Positions 45,555-54,151 of a stretch of 64,000 nucleotides of DNA are shown piece by piece. The notes under the pieces were generated by a model. It had not been told where the DNA came from. It did no database searches and worked only from the letters and a program-made list of their open reading frames with translations. The stretch comes from JBDHXE01 sp035445085. Its GTDB lineage: Bacteria; Bacteroidota; Ignavibacteria; Kapaibacteriales; UBA2268. The number at the start of each line of letters is the position of its first letter. Position 1 is the stretch's first letter. The position numbers were made by a program, and so were the translations under genes. The stretch lies in assembly GCA_035445085.1 (NCBI GenBank), contig DAOMQA010000003.1, positions 1 through 64,000 on the forward strand, read 5' to 3'.

Positions 45555-46124
45555 ATGTCAAAAGTTGAAGACAAACTATTAGATCATAATTATGATGGCA
45601 TTCACGAATATGACAATCCACTACCAAGTTGGTGGACATCTATGTTCATTATCTTGATTGTATGGAGTGTTGGGTATATTTTTTATTACCATGTTGCTGG
45701 AATAGGCGGCGATCAGATAGATGAATATTTAGCTGAATACCAATCTTCTGGTAATGATGCTAATGCAAAAGTAGATGCTTTAAAGAAAATATGGGATAAT
45801 GTACAATATGTAGCTGTTAGCGACCCTAAGGCTATATCTGCTGGCGAGAAAACTTACAAGGCTAACTGTGCTTCTTGCCATGGACCGGTATGCGAAGGAG
45901 GTATTGGTCCAAATTTAACAGATAAAAATTGGTTACATGGGGGAGACATAGAACACGTAATGAAAACTATTATTAACGGGGTGCCAGAAAAAGGTATGAT
46001 TTCGTGGAAACCTTTGCTGTCTCCTGAACAAATTCAAGAAGTTGCTAGTTTTATATTAACTTTACAAGGTTCAAACCCACCAAACGCAAAAGCTCCGCAA
46101 GGAGATGTTTGGGAAGGTAAATAA
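45555..46124 (+). CDS. ccoP: cbb3 oxidase subunit CcoP, single haem c
   Basis: A 189-aa membrane-anchored cytochrome c. The N-terminus has the CcoP mark YDGIHEYDNPLPSWW followed by one membrane helix (about residues 28-48). Only one haem site is present (CASCH, near residue 103), with a likely Met ligand in GMISWKPLL. Proteobacterial CcoP carries two haems and is longer, so the second cytochrome domain is absent here. It passes electrons from soluble or complex-III cytochrome c to CcoO. Confidence 0.92.
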   Translation: MSKVEDKLLDHNYDGIHEYDNPLPSWWTSMFIILIVWSVGYIFYYHVAGIGGDQIDEYLAEYQSSGNDANAKVDALKKIWDNVQYVAVSDPKAISAGEKTYKANCASCHGPVCEGGIGPNLTDKNWLHGGDIEHVMKTIINGVPEKGMISWKPLLSPEQIQEVASFILTLQGSNPPNAKAPQGDVWEGK

Positions 46125-46132
46125 TTGATATT

Positions 46133-47602
46133 ATGGAAAAGCCATTTAAGGAGTTAAATACTCTTAATGATTCCAATCCCAATAAAAAGAAAGCGAAATT
46201 AATTACCGATACTGGTCTTGATTTTAGGGATAGGGTTAGCCATTATGATAACAAAGGCAAGCGTGTTTGGGTTTATCCCAAAAAGCCTGCAGGTAAATAT
46301 CATAGATGGAGGGTGATTGTTGCCGTTATTCTTCTTGCAATAATGTTTGGATTGCCTTTCATTAAGATAAATAACAATCCTTTTGTACTACTTGATGTAT
46401 TACAAAGAAAATTTATAATCTTTGGGGCTGTATTCTGGCCACAAGATTTTCATATTCTTGCTCTTAGCTTTTTAGCTTTAGTGATTTTTGTGGTGTTGTT
46501 TACTACTATTTATGGTAGAATATGGTGTGGGTGGGCATGCCCGCAAACGATATTTATGGAAATGGTATTCCGTAAAATTGAATATTGGATTGAAGGAGAT
46601 TATCATCAGCAAAAGGAATTAAATAATTCTCCCATGAACGGTAATAAATTTATTAAAAAGTTTGCCAAACATAGTATATTCTTATTTATTTCATTCTTAA
46701 TCAGTAATTTGGTACTGTCTTATATCATCGGCGTTGATAATGTCTTGCTGATGATGACCGATGGTCCACTTGCTCATATAGGAGTGTTTGTAGCGGTTGT
46801 AGGGAATACGGGAGTATTTTATTTCGTTTATTCTTGGTTTAGAGAGCAAGCTTGTGTTTATGTTTGCCCTTACGGAAGGTTACAATCTGTGTTAATTGAT
46901 AAAAATACATTGGTTGTTGCTTACGATTACAAAAGAGGCGAGCCAAGAGAGAAATTTAAGAAAAATCAAGAGCAAAATGCTGGAGATTGCGTTGATTGTG
47001 CTGCTTGTGTGAAGGTATGCCCAACAGGTATAGATATTCGTAATGGCACACAATTGGAATGCGTAAATTGCACTGCATGCATGGATGCTTGTGATGAAGT
47101 CATGTTAAAAGTGAATAGACCAACAGGATTGATTAGGTATGCTTCTATTACGAATATAGAGGAAGGTACAAAGTATACTTTTGGTGCAAGAACGACTTTA
47201 TATACTATTGCCCTGGTTATATTATTAGGCGTAATTAGTTATTTGATGACAACTCGCAGCCAAGTAGAAGCTAATATATTAAAAGCAAAGGGTTCTACTT
47301 TTCAATATACCGAAAACAACCATATTGCTAATATTTATACTGTTACTTGTATTAACAAATCATTTGACCCGATAAACCTTGAATTCAAGCTGATAGATTT
47401 AAAGGGTAAGATAACGGTTATTGGTAACAAAAAATTAGAATTGTCGCCTAATGGTATACTTGATGCTACTATTATGATAGAATTAAATAGGAGTGATATT
47501 ACGGGTACAAGAAATGAAATACATATTGGATTATATAGTAATAATAAATTGATACAAAATATCTCTACTGGTTTTACAGGACCAGCACCGGGAATGCAAT
47601 AA
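46133..47602 (+). CDS. ccoG: Cytochrome oxidase accessory protein CcoG (FixG/RdxA)
   Basis: A 489-aa membrane iron-sulphur protein with about five to six helices. Two ferredoxin-like clusters are seen: CVDCAACVKVCPTG and CVNCTACMDAC (about residues 285-325). The CGWACPQT mark after helix 2 is a family feature. CcoG is thought to reduce copper for oxidase assembly. A C-terminal Ig-like domain covers about residues 380-489. It is coupled closely to ccoP and fixH. Confidence 0.94.
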   Translation: MEKPFKELNTLNDSNPNKKKAKLITDTGLDFRDRVSHYDNKGKRVWVYPKKPAGKYHRWRVIVAVILLAIMFGLPFIKINNNPFVLLDVLQRKFIIFGAVFWPQDFHILALSFLALVIFVVLFTTIYGRIWCGWACPQTIFMEMVFRKIEYWIEGDYHQQKELNNSPMNGNKFIKKFAKHSIFLFISFLISNLVLSYIIGVDNVLLMMTDGPLAHIGVFVAVVGNTGVFYFVYSWFREQACVYVCPYGRLQSVLIDKNTLVVAYDYKRGEPREKFKKNQEQNAGDCVDCAACVKVCPTGIDIRNGTQLECVNCTACMDACDEVMLKVNRPTGLIRYASITNIEEGTKYTFGARTTLYTIALVILLGVISYLMTTRSQVEANILKAKGSTFQYTENNHIANIYTVTCINKSFDPINLEFKLIDLKGKITVIGNKKLELSPNGILDATIMIELNRSDITGTRNEIHIGLYSNNKLIQNISTGFTGPAPGMQ

Positions 47603-47603
47603 T

Positions 47604-48053
47604 ATGAAAATTTATGGTAACTGGGGGCTATTAGTCCCCACTTTCTTCTTTACTTTTGTTGTTTTATTTGGCTCGCTTGTTATATGGACAAGCACTCAAT
47701 CATTTGAATTAGTCGATGATAAATATTACGAAAAAGAAAAAGATTTTAATAAGCAAATTGAAAAAATGGAAAGGTCTAATCGTTTGAGCGAGCAATTGGC
47801 TTTTTTTTATTCTGATAATCAGTTAAATATAAAATTTCCTAAAATAGCAAACTATAATATGATGAAAGGCGAAGTGTATTTTTTCCGCCCATCTGAAAAG
47901 AATCTTGATTTTAAGGCGAGCTTTAATGTTGATAGTGGCTATACAGCAGCATTTGCAAGCGAAAGACTCAAAGAAGGTTTGTGGAAATTAAAAGTTAATT
48001 GGTCTGCAGGCGACTCAACTTATTATTCAGAAAGCTCTTTTATAGCGGACTAA
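47604..48053 (+). CDS. fixH: FixH-family protein (CcoH)
   Basis: A 149-aa membrane-anchored protein with an N-terminal helix (about residues 5-30). The mark DDKYYEKEKDFNKQIEKM is the typical FixH segment after the helix, and the rest is a small periplasmic beta-domain. FixH/CcoH is needed for cbb3 oxidase assembly and stability. It starts 1 nt after the ccoG stop. Confidence 0.9.
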   Translation: MKIYGNWGLLVPTFFFTFVVLFGSLVIWTSTQSFELVDDKYYEKEKDFNKQIEKMERSNRLSEQLAFFYSDNQLNIKFPKIANYNMMKGEVYFFRPSEKNLDFKASFNVDSGYTAAFASERLKEGLWKLKVNWSAGDSTYYSESSFIAD

Positions 48054-48057
48054 TATA

Positions 48058-48771
48058 ATGGATTTTTTTATTTGGACTGGCTTTACCTTAGGAATCTTTG
48101 GTAGTTTGCATTGTTTGGGTATGTGTGGACCATTGGTATTAGCTATACCAATTATAAGTAAAACAAAGTTTGGAATTGCACTCGATGGCATAATTTATAA
48201 TTTGGGGCGTACACTTACTTATACATTTATGGGCTTTTTATTAGGAGTGTTGGGTGTTTCAGTAAAATTTGCTGGCATACAAGATTATGTTTCTATTACC
48301 TTAGGTGTTTTATTATTGCTTTCCTTGGTTGTGCCACGTAAGTATTATAAATCATTGGATAGTAAAAAAAGTATCAATAAAATTGTCATTAATATTAAAA
48401 AGCAATTCAAATCATTAATAGAAACGAGAAGCAGATTTTCTTTGCTTTTTATTGGTGTCTTAAATGGATTTTTGCCTTGTGGACTGGTGTACGCTGCCTT
48501 AGCTGGCTCATTAGCTATGAATGACCTAGCGAGTAGCTCTTTATATATGTTTGCCTTTGGGTTAGGTACTATACCAATGCTTGCTACTGTATATTTTACT
48601 AAAAACCTATTTACTCCTAAGTTGCGTGCTAATCTAAATAAGCTTATTCCATATACGATAGCAGTAGTTGCCGTGATATTAATCCTTAGAGGATTAAACT
48701 TAGGTATACCTTATATTAGTCCCACGCCTCAAAGTCTTGAGATAACAAATAGCGGTGCTTGTTGCCACTAA
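48058..48771 (+). CDS. Sulfite exporter TauE/SafE-family protein (COG2836 type)
   Basis: A 237-aa membrane protein with about six helices. The N-terminal GSLHCLGMCGPL and the central GVLNGFLPCGLVYAALA are the cysteine-containing marks of the COG2836 branch. Members in ccoNOP loci may help supply copper or thiols; they are not proven sulphite exporters. The protein ends GACCH, a possible metal-binding tail. Its stop codon lies inside the GCCACTAAC end of the first attC-like site of the defence island, so the C-terminus may have been reshaped by the insertion. Confidence 0.85.
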   Translation: MDFFIWTGFTLGIFGSLHCLGMCGPLVLAIPIISKTKFGIALDGIIYNLGRTLTYTFMGFLLGVLGVSVKFAGIQDYVSITLGVLLLLSLVVPRKYYKSLDSKKSINKIVINIKKQFKSLIETRSRFSLLFIGVLNGFLPCGLVYAALAGSLAMNDLASSSLYMFAFGLGTIPMLATVYFTKNLFTPKLRANLNKLIPYTIAVVAVILILRGLNLGIPYISPTPQSLEITNSGACCH

Positions 48772-48899
48772 CGGTTTGCGGCTTTGCGCTCGGACGGGCA
48801 ATCGAAGCACTAAAGTTGAATTTAGTACAACCGCTGAATATAGCACAAATGTTGAATTTTGTACTTCTCCCCAGCTCTTGCAAAACCGCTTGTTATGCC
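48764..48899 (-). repeat. attC-like site A (island edge)
   Basis: Read on the minus strand the site starts GGCATAAC (48899-48892), then AAGCGGTTTTGC, and ends GCAAACCGTTAGTGGC (48779-48764). The inner arms GGTTTTGC and GCAAACC pair with one unpaired T, like the extrahelical base of attC L arms. The outer AAC and GTT triplets are kept. The loop region has two copies of the 22-nt shared motif (48807-48828 and 48843-48864). The site lies 14 nt after the DUF262 stop codon. Its far end contains the stop codon of the SafE-family gene. Confidence 0.6.
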
Positions 48900-48913
48900 T
48901 TCGCCCTTCTTTT

Positions 48914-50668
48914 CTAGTCAGTATATTTGATTGATAATTCGTCTTCAAATCCAAAAATTGTCAAGGCTTGTTTTATTCTGTCAAACTTGCCCATATTGTC
49001 AAGATTTGCTTCTATAAAATATGTATCACTTATCGGAACTGCTTGTCTTAGTCCACTTGTTTCAGGTGTTTTAGTCAAACTTAATCTGTCGCCAATTTCT
49101 GATGTAAAAAAAGTTTCTGGTTGTAAGTCGAATAGTTGCTTAAATACTTCAATGTAAAGTTTTGCTACTTGTGTAACTTCAAGTTTTTGATTGAAGAAAA
49201 TCGCATATTCTAATTTTTTGTGTTTGGGGTCTTCTGCATCAAAAATACTTATTTCGTCATTAGTCGCTTCAAGCTCAATATTTATTTCTGGAATTCCCCA
49301 AATTTTTATAAAGCGTTCTGAAATTGTGTTTGCTCTCATTTCAATTTCAGACTTATTCCACTTCGTTTTTTCTTTTAAATCTCTATTTAGCCAAAGTCTG
49401 CTGAAAATGTATCCTTGTTCTTTACCGTCCACGTTCATTACTTTCTTGTCAAGAAATGGCTTGTTACTTAATTTGCCGTTGTTGCCTGAAAGAGTAAGAT
49501 TTCCGATTGTGTTTAGATAGTTTTCTTTTATCAAATTGTATTCGTCTGCACCTAATTCAATTTTCCATTTTGGGTCAGGGTTTTGCGGAAAAATATGTTC
49601 AATAGTTATATTGGAATTTCCTTCAATTGCTACTGGTTCATTGTTTTGAAAGTTTTCAAGTCGTTCTAATAAGTAAGTTCGGTTTTTAGGTTTAATGTTG
49701 TAAACATCTTTTTCTTTTAGTGCGTTTATCGTTTCTGTGTTTCTTGGGAAACGTTGAACACCAGACCTTTGAAGTAAAGATTTTTGAATTGAAAACAAAT
49801 AATTGTTTGGCTCAACTTTATCATATAAGCCCATAAATATTTTATTAAGTGCATTGGTAGGCAAGCCTAAAATAAAACGTCTGAATATGAATGATTGAAC
49901 TGTCGATAAAACTGAAATAAAAGTTGCTTTATCAATTATGTTATTTGAAAAATCTTCATAAACTTTCATTAAGAATGGAAACGCAACATTTATTTCTAAC
50001 CTGTTGATGTATTCAAGTTGAGTTCGTATTAGCTTATCAGGTTCATTTTTTGGGTTAGTCAGTTTGTTGTAATACTTAACTAATGATTGTAATTCTGCTA
50101 GGACAAGCTCTAATTCGTTAATAGTTGAAGTCGGATATTTTTCTTTGAATTTTGTATAAACGTCTCCTTTATTTGGAATTTCTTTGTTTTTAAGTGTCAA
50201 ATAATCCCGGATAAACTCAGAAACACGAGTTTTATTTAATGTCTCATCCTTAGCATTTTTCTCGATTACTTCCCAATAGTTTTTGTAAATTTTGTCTTGA
50301 TTGATTCTTGAAAGTCCCATCAAAATATAATTTCTAATAAGATCAGCTTGTGATAATTCAAGTCCTGTCGAATTCAAACTTTCAAAAATTCTTTGTGGAT
50401 TGTCTCTTTGTCTATCAAGAGCAATATCAACAAAAATTAGCTTTGAAAGTCCACGCTGAACAACTTCAAAGTTCTCCGCATTAATTGCTGACCTGAAATA
50501 AACAAAATTCTCAATAATTTTTGAGTAGCCTCTAAATTCTTCTCCGTCTGTTGAATTTAGAATGTGTCGAAGTGCTTCTTTATTATTTTCTGTTGGTTTT
50601 AACTTTAACTTTTCTTCTCCGGGTGCAAATTCATTTATCAAATAAGTTTTCTGAATTCGGTTGGCCAC
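48914..50668 (-). pseudogene. GmrSD-like (DUF262/DUF1524) nuclease, C-terminal part after a frameshift
   Basis: This 584-aa open frame carries the helical middle of a DUF262 protein and the DUF1524 HNH-type nuclease domain (IEHIFPQNPDPKW near residue 338, and NTIGNLTLSG), plus a C-terminal domain of about 140 aa that I do not recognise. It begins with a GTG inside the N-terminal fragment frame and lacks the essential nucleotide-processing motif, which is in the other frame. Adding one base near 50667 would join the two into one protein of about 690 aa. GmrSD enzymes are type IV restriction systems against modified phage DNA. The gene sits 14 nt before attC-like site A. Confidence 0.8.
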
Positions 50669-50982
50669 ATTTGGTTGTCAAGTTCCTTCGCAAGGCGGTA
50701 AAGTGCAATGTAAATTAAGGTAATTGTTGTAAGCCTTTGCTGTCCATCAATGATGGTTAATTCAGTCAAACCCGAAGCCGTGTAAACGTCATCGTGAACA
50801 TAAACTATACTTCCAATAAAGTGAGCATTTGTCTTGTCGTTCTTTCCCGTTTCAATTATGTCGTGAAGTAATTGTTTACATTGAAACAATGTCCAATCGT
50901 AATTTCTCTGATAAACAGGAATGGCAAATGTCGTTTCATTTGTTGCTAAAAATTTATCTACTTTGGTTTCGTTCGCTTTCAT
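50638..50982 (-). pseudogene. GmrSD-like (DUF262) nuclease, N-terminal fragment
   Basis: A 114-aa fragment with the DUF262 N-terminal domain: IPVYQRNYDWT, HFIGSIVY, and the catalytic IIDGQQRLTT (near residue 78) of the ParB/sulfiredoxin-like fold that handles nucleotides. Homologous protein logic continues as an Ala-Asn-Arg-Ile helix, which is found in the -1 frame (ANRIQKTYLINEFAPG). In this frame the gene runs on only a dozen residues to a stop. The junction is at about 50666-50670, where a one-base loss is the simplest cause. No slippery heptamer is evident. A promoter and palindrome lie upstream in site B. Confidence 0.82.
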
Positions 50983-51011
50983 ATTTTATTTCTGCCTGTC
51001 AGTTTGTTTAC

Positions 51012-51269
51012 GGTTGCCACTAGCTTACAAATATACGAACATTCGTATATAAATACTAATACAACAATTAATATTATTTCTAATATACGAAAAAAATTAG
51101 TATTTTCCGATAACTAATAATTCCTTTCTAATTTAATTATAAAACAACTTTCTATTTAGGTACGCTTTCAATGGCTGAAAGTTGCGACTTGCGAGGGTGG
51201 GTGGTGGAGTACAAAAGTTTAATTTAGCACTTCAGCCCCCATTTTGCCAAACCCTTGTTAGTGGCTGCC
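51012..51269 (-). repeat. attC-like site B with 245-bp direct-repeat element
   Basis: On the minus strand the site starts GGCAGCCACTAAC (51269-51257), followed by AA and the inner arm GGGTTTGGC (51254-51246), then the 22-nt motif (51230-51209), a 150-bp AT-rich arm and a degenerate outer end GCTAGTGGCAACC (51024-51012). The arm and loop are repeated in site C at about 95% identity by eye. An inner partner of GGGTTTGGC is not clear. The stop codon of the 199-aa gene overlaps the outer end. Confidence 0.6.
51028..51050 (-). promoter_or_regulatory. Candidate promoter and operator for the DUF262 gene in site B
   Basis: ATATACGAACATTCGTATAT (51031-51050) has perfect 9-bp arms around a 2-nt centre. 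It overlaps a minus-strand TATATTTG (51035-51028), which fits the TAnnTTTG -7 box about 46 nt before the DUF262 start. A half site (ATATACGAA) recurs at about 51084-51092. Overlap with the -7 box suggests repression. Confidence 0.5.
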
Positions 51270-51857
51270 TTTCTTTGCATCTGTAAGTTTCAAATATTCG
51301 TTTCCTCGTCTCTCTATCAAGTTTTCTAAACTTTCAAAATAGTTCAGTCCTGCAAGTCCTGTCCCGTATGGTGCAACTGTTATTTCACTAATCAAATATC
51401 CATTGTCTAATAGGAGAAGTCCTTTATCGGTATCGTCTGCATACCAAATAAAGTCAACTATTTTTCTGTTCTTAATATGTTTTAGTTTGTTTTCCCTGTA
51501 GTCAACTTTATATGGTTGATAATCCTTGATTACGATGTCTTGTCCAAATAAAAATTTACGAAGTCTGTTAAATATATTCTGTCTTTGTCGTTGGTAACTA
51601 TCGGCAATTTCTCCGACTGTTTTGTTGTTCTTGTTGACGTAATAAATGGGATAGTCCGATAAGTCAGCGAAAAGGCTTACAGCTTCTTTGTTTAACTCCT
51701 TTAACCAAATGTCGTCATTATGACAAAGTGGAATGTCAATAATATATTTGTTGTCAAGTTCTATAAAACACTCACAAGTGTCTAAGCCGCCAACCTCCAT
51801 TTTTAACAATGAATAAATGTTTGTAACAGTTTTACCTATAATTTCTCCTGTCTGCAT
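51258..51857 (-). CDS. Hypothetical cassette protein
   Basis: I do not recognise this 199-aa protein. It is soluble, with no signal peptide or membrane helix. The N-terminal half is beta-rich (for example CECFIELDNKYIIDIPL and YPIYYVNKNNKTVG), the middle is basic (QRQRQNIFNRLRKFLFG) and could touch nucleic acid, and a beta-rich part with LLLLDNGYLISE follows. It is bounded on both sides by attC-like sites whose outer 9 nt match each other as reverse complements, so gene plus site form one cassette. Its stop codon lies inside the site. A defence or stress role is suggested only by company. Confidence 0.6.
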   Translation of the reverse strand: MQTGEIIGKTVTNIYSLLKMEVGGLDTCECFIELDNKYIIDIPLCHNDDIWLKELNKEAVSLFADLSDYPIYYVNKNNKTVGEIADSYQRQRQNIFNRLRKFLFGQDIVIKDYQPYKVDYRENKLKHIKNRKIVDFIWYADDTDKGLLLLDNGYLISEITVAPYGTGLAGLNYFESLENLIERRGNEYLKLTDAKKGSH

Positions 51858-51873
51858 CTCGGGTGTTGGTTAA

Positions 51874-52125
51874 GGTTGCCACTAACTTATAAATATACGA
51901 ACATTCGTATATAAATACTAATTCAACAATTAATATTATTTCTAATATACGAAAAAAATTAATATTTTCCGATAACTAATAATCCCTTCCTAATTTAATT
52001 ATAAAACAACTTTCTATTTAGGTACGCTTTCAATGGCTGAAAGTACTACTTGCAGGTGGGTGGGGGGAGTACAAAAGTTCAATTTAGCACTTCAGCCCCC
52101 ATTTTGCCAAACCCTTGTTGTGTGC
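51874..52125 (-). repeat. attC-like site C with 245-bp direct-repeat element
   Basis: On the minus strand the site starts GCACACAAC (52125-52117), then AA and the inner arm GGGTTTGGC (52114-52106), the 22-nt motif (52090-52069), the AT-rich arm shared with site B, and the outer end GTTAGTGGCAACC (51886-51874). The inner parts are nearly identical to site B, yet the first 9 nt differ (GCACACAAC against GCCACTAAC) and match the start of their own cassette instead. The site lies 9 nt after the methyltransferase stop. Confidence 0.62.
51893..51912 (-). promoter_or_regulatory. Candidate operator for the 199-aa gene in site C
   Basis: The 20-nt palindrome ATATACGAACATTCGTATAT is identical to the one in site B, 36 nt before the start of the 199-aa gene. 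The overlapping -7-like box here is TATATTTA, one base off the consensus. Two cassettes therefore carry the same regulatory element. Confidence 0.45.
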
Positions 52126-52134
52126 AGTGCTTTT

Positions 52135-52989
52135 TTAGCCATATTTTTCTGCTGGTTCAAATAATGTCAATTGTTGTTGTTCTGGTAATGCTTCAAGATA
52201 GTTTGAAATAAAAAGCTCTTTCCCTTTTTGGTCTGCACTTGCTGTTACATTTCGCATTCCATACATCAATTCCCAAGGTATAATATTTGCAAATGAAAAC
52301 AACTCTCTAATGTATTCGCTGTCGTCATAAGTAATGAGCCATTTATGCTTGCAGGTCTTCATATTGTCGGCAAACTTAACGTGGTCAAATGATTTGTGCA
52401 TATTGCCATTCTTTCCATATAGTGCCGATTTTGTTGCTGAATAATAAGGTGGGTCAAGAAAAATAAAAACATTTTCTCCGTCCTTTTTCAATAATTCTTC
52501 ATAATCAAGGTTTGTGATAGTTGAACCATTTATAACTTTTGCAAATTGGTTAAGTCGTTGAATACTACTTTCTGTAAAGCGTCCTATAAAAGCACCTTCA
52601 CTAAAACCACCACTCAAACTTGTTCCTGAAAATGTTATTCGGTTATATATAAAAAATGCTGCACCTCTTTCTAAATCGTTGAATGAAGCCAAATTTTCAT
52701 TTAGAAATTTATGTAATTCTTTCCCTACTGGAAATTGGTTACGCCATTCATAAATTTTGTCAATAAGAGCATCTACATCTTTTTGGGCCATCTCCCAAAA
52801 CTTGTAGAGTTCAAAATAAAGGTCGTTAATCCAAAAAGTTTTATTTGGAAAGCGTTGTTTTGCATAAATGAAAATTGAACCACCGCCTAAAAATGGTTCT
52901 CTAAATTCGTCAAATTCAGGAATAATTGTAGATATTAAATCTACCGACCTGCTTTTTCCACCTGGGTATCTTAACGGACTTTTTATCAT
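52135..52989 (-). CDS. D12-class (Dam-type) adenine-N6 DNA methyltransferase
   Basis: A 284-aa methyltransferase of the alpha (D12/Dam) class. The N-terminal PLRYPGGKSR and the SAM motif FREPFLGGGSIF (about residue 31) precede the catalytic motif DPPYY (near residue 178). It would methylate adenine in the site cut by the partner nuclease and so protect the host. Its ATG overlaps the stop of the restriction gene by 4 nt (ATGA). It ends 9 nt before attC-like site C. The specificity cannot be read from sequence. Confidence 0.9.
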   Translation of the reverse strand: MIKSPLRYPGGKSRSVDLISTIIPEFDEFREPFLGGGSIFIYAKQRFPNKTFWINDLYFELYKFWEMAQKDVDALIDKIYEWRNQFPVGKELHKFLNENLASFNDLERGAAFFIYNRITFSGTSLSGGFSEGAFIGRFTESSIQRLNQFAKVINGSTITNLDYEELLKKDGENVFIFLDPPYYSATKSALYGKNGNMHKSFDHVKFADNMKTCKHKWLITYDDSEYIRELFSFANIIPWELMYGMRNVTASADQKGKELFISNYLEALPEQQQLTLFEPAEKYG

Positions 52990-54077
52990 TTTGAATATTG
53001 TATTTGAATGATAAAATTATTTTGTTTAGCTTCAGCAAAAATGGTTTCTACTAATTTGATTTGTTGTGTTGAAAAACTATTTTCGGTAAAAAAGTTTGCA
53101 ATATCTTTTTTTGTACTTGTAGAAGTTATTGCACCTTTTAATTTTGAAGAGGTTAAGTTTAGCACTGCTTCACTTTTTATTTTATTTCCATTAGCAGTAA
53201 CTTCCGAAAGGTTGCAATACAAAATCAATTTCAAAAGCCCGTCTTTTATGTCGCCTTTGCTTGGCAGTAAAGCATTTTTACTGTGCTTTCCTTCTATTAA
53301 ATTTACTTTGTTTGGTGTGATTTTTATTTCATCAACTGTCAAAAAATATTGCCCACCTAAATAATTGGTAATTGTAACTTTTGCTTTTGAAAGTGTAGAT
53401 AAACTTTCTTTTGGTTGTTGTGTAACAAACTCTCTTGATTGTGCTTTTTGTGCTTTCTCTCTTGAAAAAGCCATAAAAAATGAAACATCTTTGCCAATTT
53501 TTTCTTTGAAGTTGTCTAACCCACTTGGATTGTGTAGTTTAACTTTTGTAGTTAATTCAATGTTGCCATAAGAGGTTTTGACTTTATCAATAATCTTATG
53601 CAGATTTGTATTTAATTCATTCAAATTCCAATGTAAAGCCGAACTATGATATTGTTCTATTTCCTTTATTTTGGATAATATGTATTTATTGTTAAACTCT
53701 TGATTGGTTATTTTTTCGTCCGCATTTTCTGCTTTGTCGTAATATGCAAAAATTACAAAAACATCTAATAAAGACATTAATGAAACAGTATCCCATTGTA
53801 TAAAATCTCTATCGCCTTTTGCTCCTTCGTCTTTTACAACTGGAATAACAGTAATTTTCTTTGAAATGTGTAGAGTATTATACACTCTTTCAAAAGGATA
53901 AGAACGTGTTCTTTTTGGCGAAACCCATTTGGAAATTGCAAATGTATGTTTGTTGCTTGTTAGCAAACAAGCCGAAGGCATTTCGTTAATATCAAAGTTT
54001 TTGATTTTAACTTCTTTCAAGTCCTCTGTGAAAAGTACTTGATATTTTATGCCTGTTATTTTGCCAACTATGTCCAT
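52986..54077 (-). CDS. Putative type II restriction endonuclease
   Basis: A 363-aa protein whose role is inferred mainly from its 4-nt overlap with the methyltransferase gene. A candidate nuclease centre of the PD-(D/E)xK type is seen in KVNLIEGKHSKN (Glu-x-Lys, near residue 265) after a run of beta strands with TVDEIKITP. The N-terminal half may be the DNA-recognition part. There is no helicase or second methylase domain, so it is an ordinary type II enzyme and not type I or IIG. Its exact family and specificity are unknown. Confidence 0.7.
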   Translation of the reverse strand: MDIVGKITGIKYQVLFTEDLKEVKIKNFDINEMPSACLLTSNKHTFAISKWVSPKRTRSYPFERVYNTLHISKKITVIPVVKDEGAKGDRDFIQWDTVSLMSLLDVFVIFAYYDKAENADEKITNQEFNNKYILSKIKEIEQYHSSALHWNLNELNTNLHKIIDKVKTSYGNIELTTKVKLHNPSGLDNFKEKIGKDVSFFMAFSREKAQKAQSREFVTQQPKESLSTLSKAKVTITNYLGGQYFLTVDEIKITPNKVNLIEGKHSKNALLPSKGDIKDGLLKLILYCNLSEVTANGNKIKSEAVLNLTSSKLKGAITSTSTKKDIANFFTENSFSTQQIKLVETIFAEAKQNNFIIQIQYSK

Positions 54078-54151
54078 TCGATACGAAATATTAAATTTTG
54101 GTCAAAGCTACAAATTTATAGTTTGATTTTTTGCAGGTGTCTTTTAAGCTT

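Noticed and set aside
50660..50672. Programmed -1 frameshifting in the DUF262 gene
   Set aside because: No X-XXY-YYZ slippery heptamer or following strong hairpin was found at the junction. A single-base deletion or an assembly error explains it more simply.
51031..51050. The ATATACGAA palindrome as a LexA (SOS) box
   Set aside because: It shares CGAA and TTCG with Gram-positive LexA sites, but the spacing between halves is too short, and uvrB and radA in this window lack it.
51012..52125. The two 245-bp repeats as a CRISPR array or insertion sequence ends
   Set aside because: There are only two long copies, no short regular repeat-spacer pattern, no cas gene, and no transposase between or beside them. 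The gene-plus-site pattern with matching cassette ends fits attC-like cassettes better.
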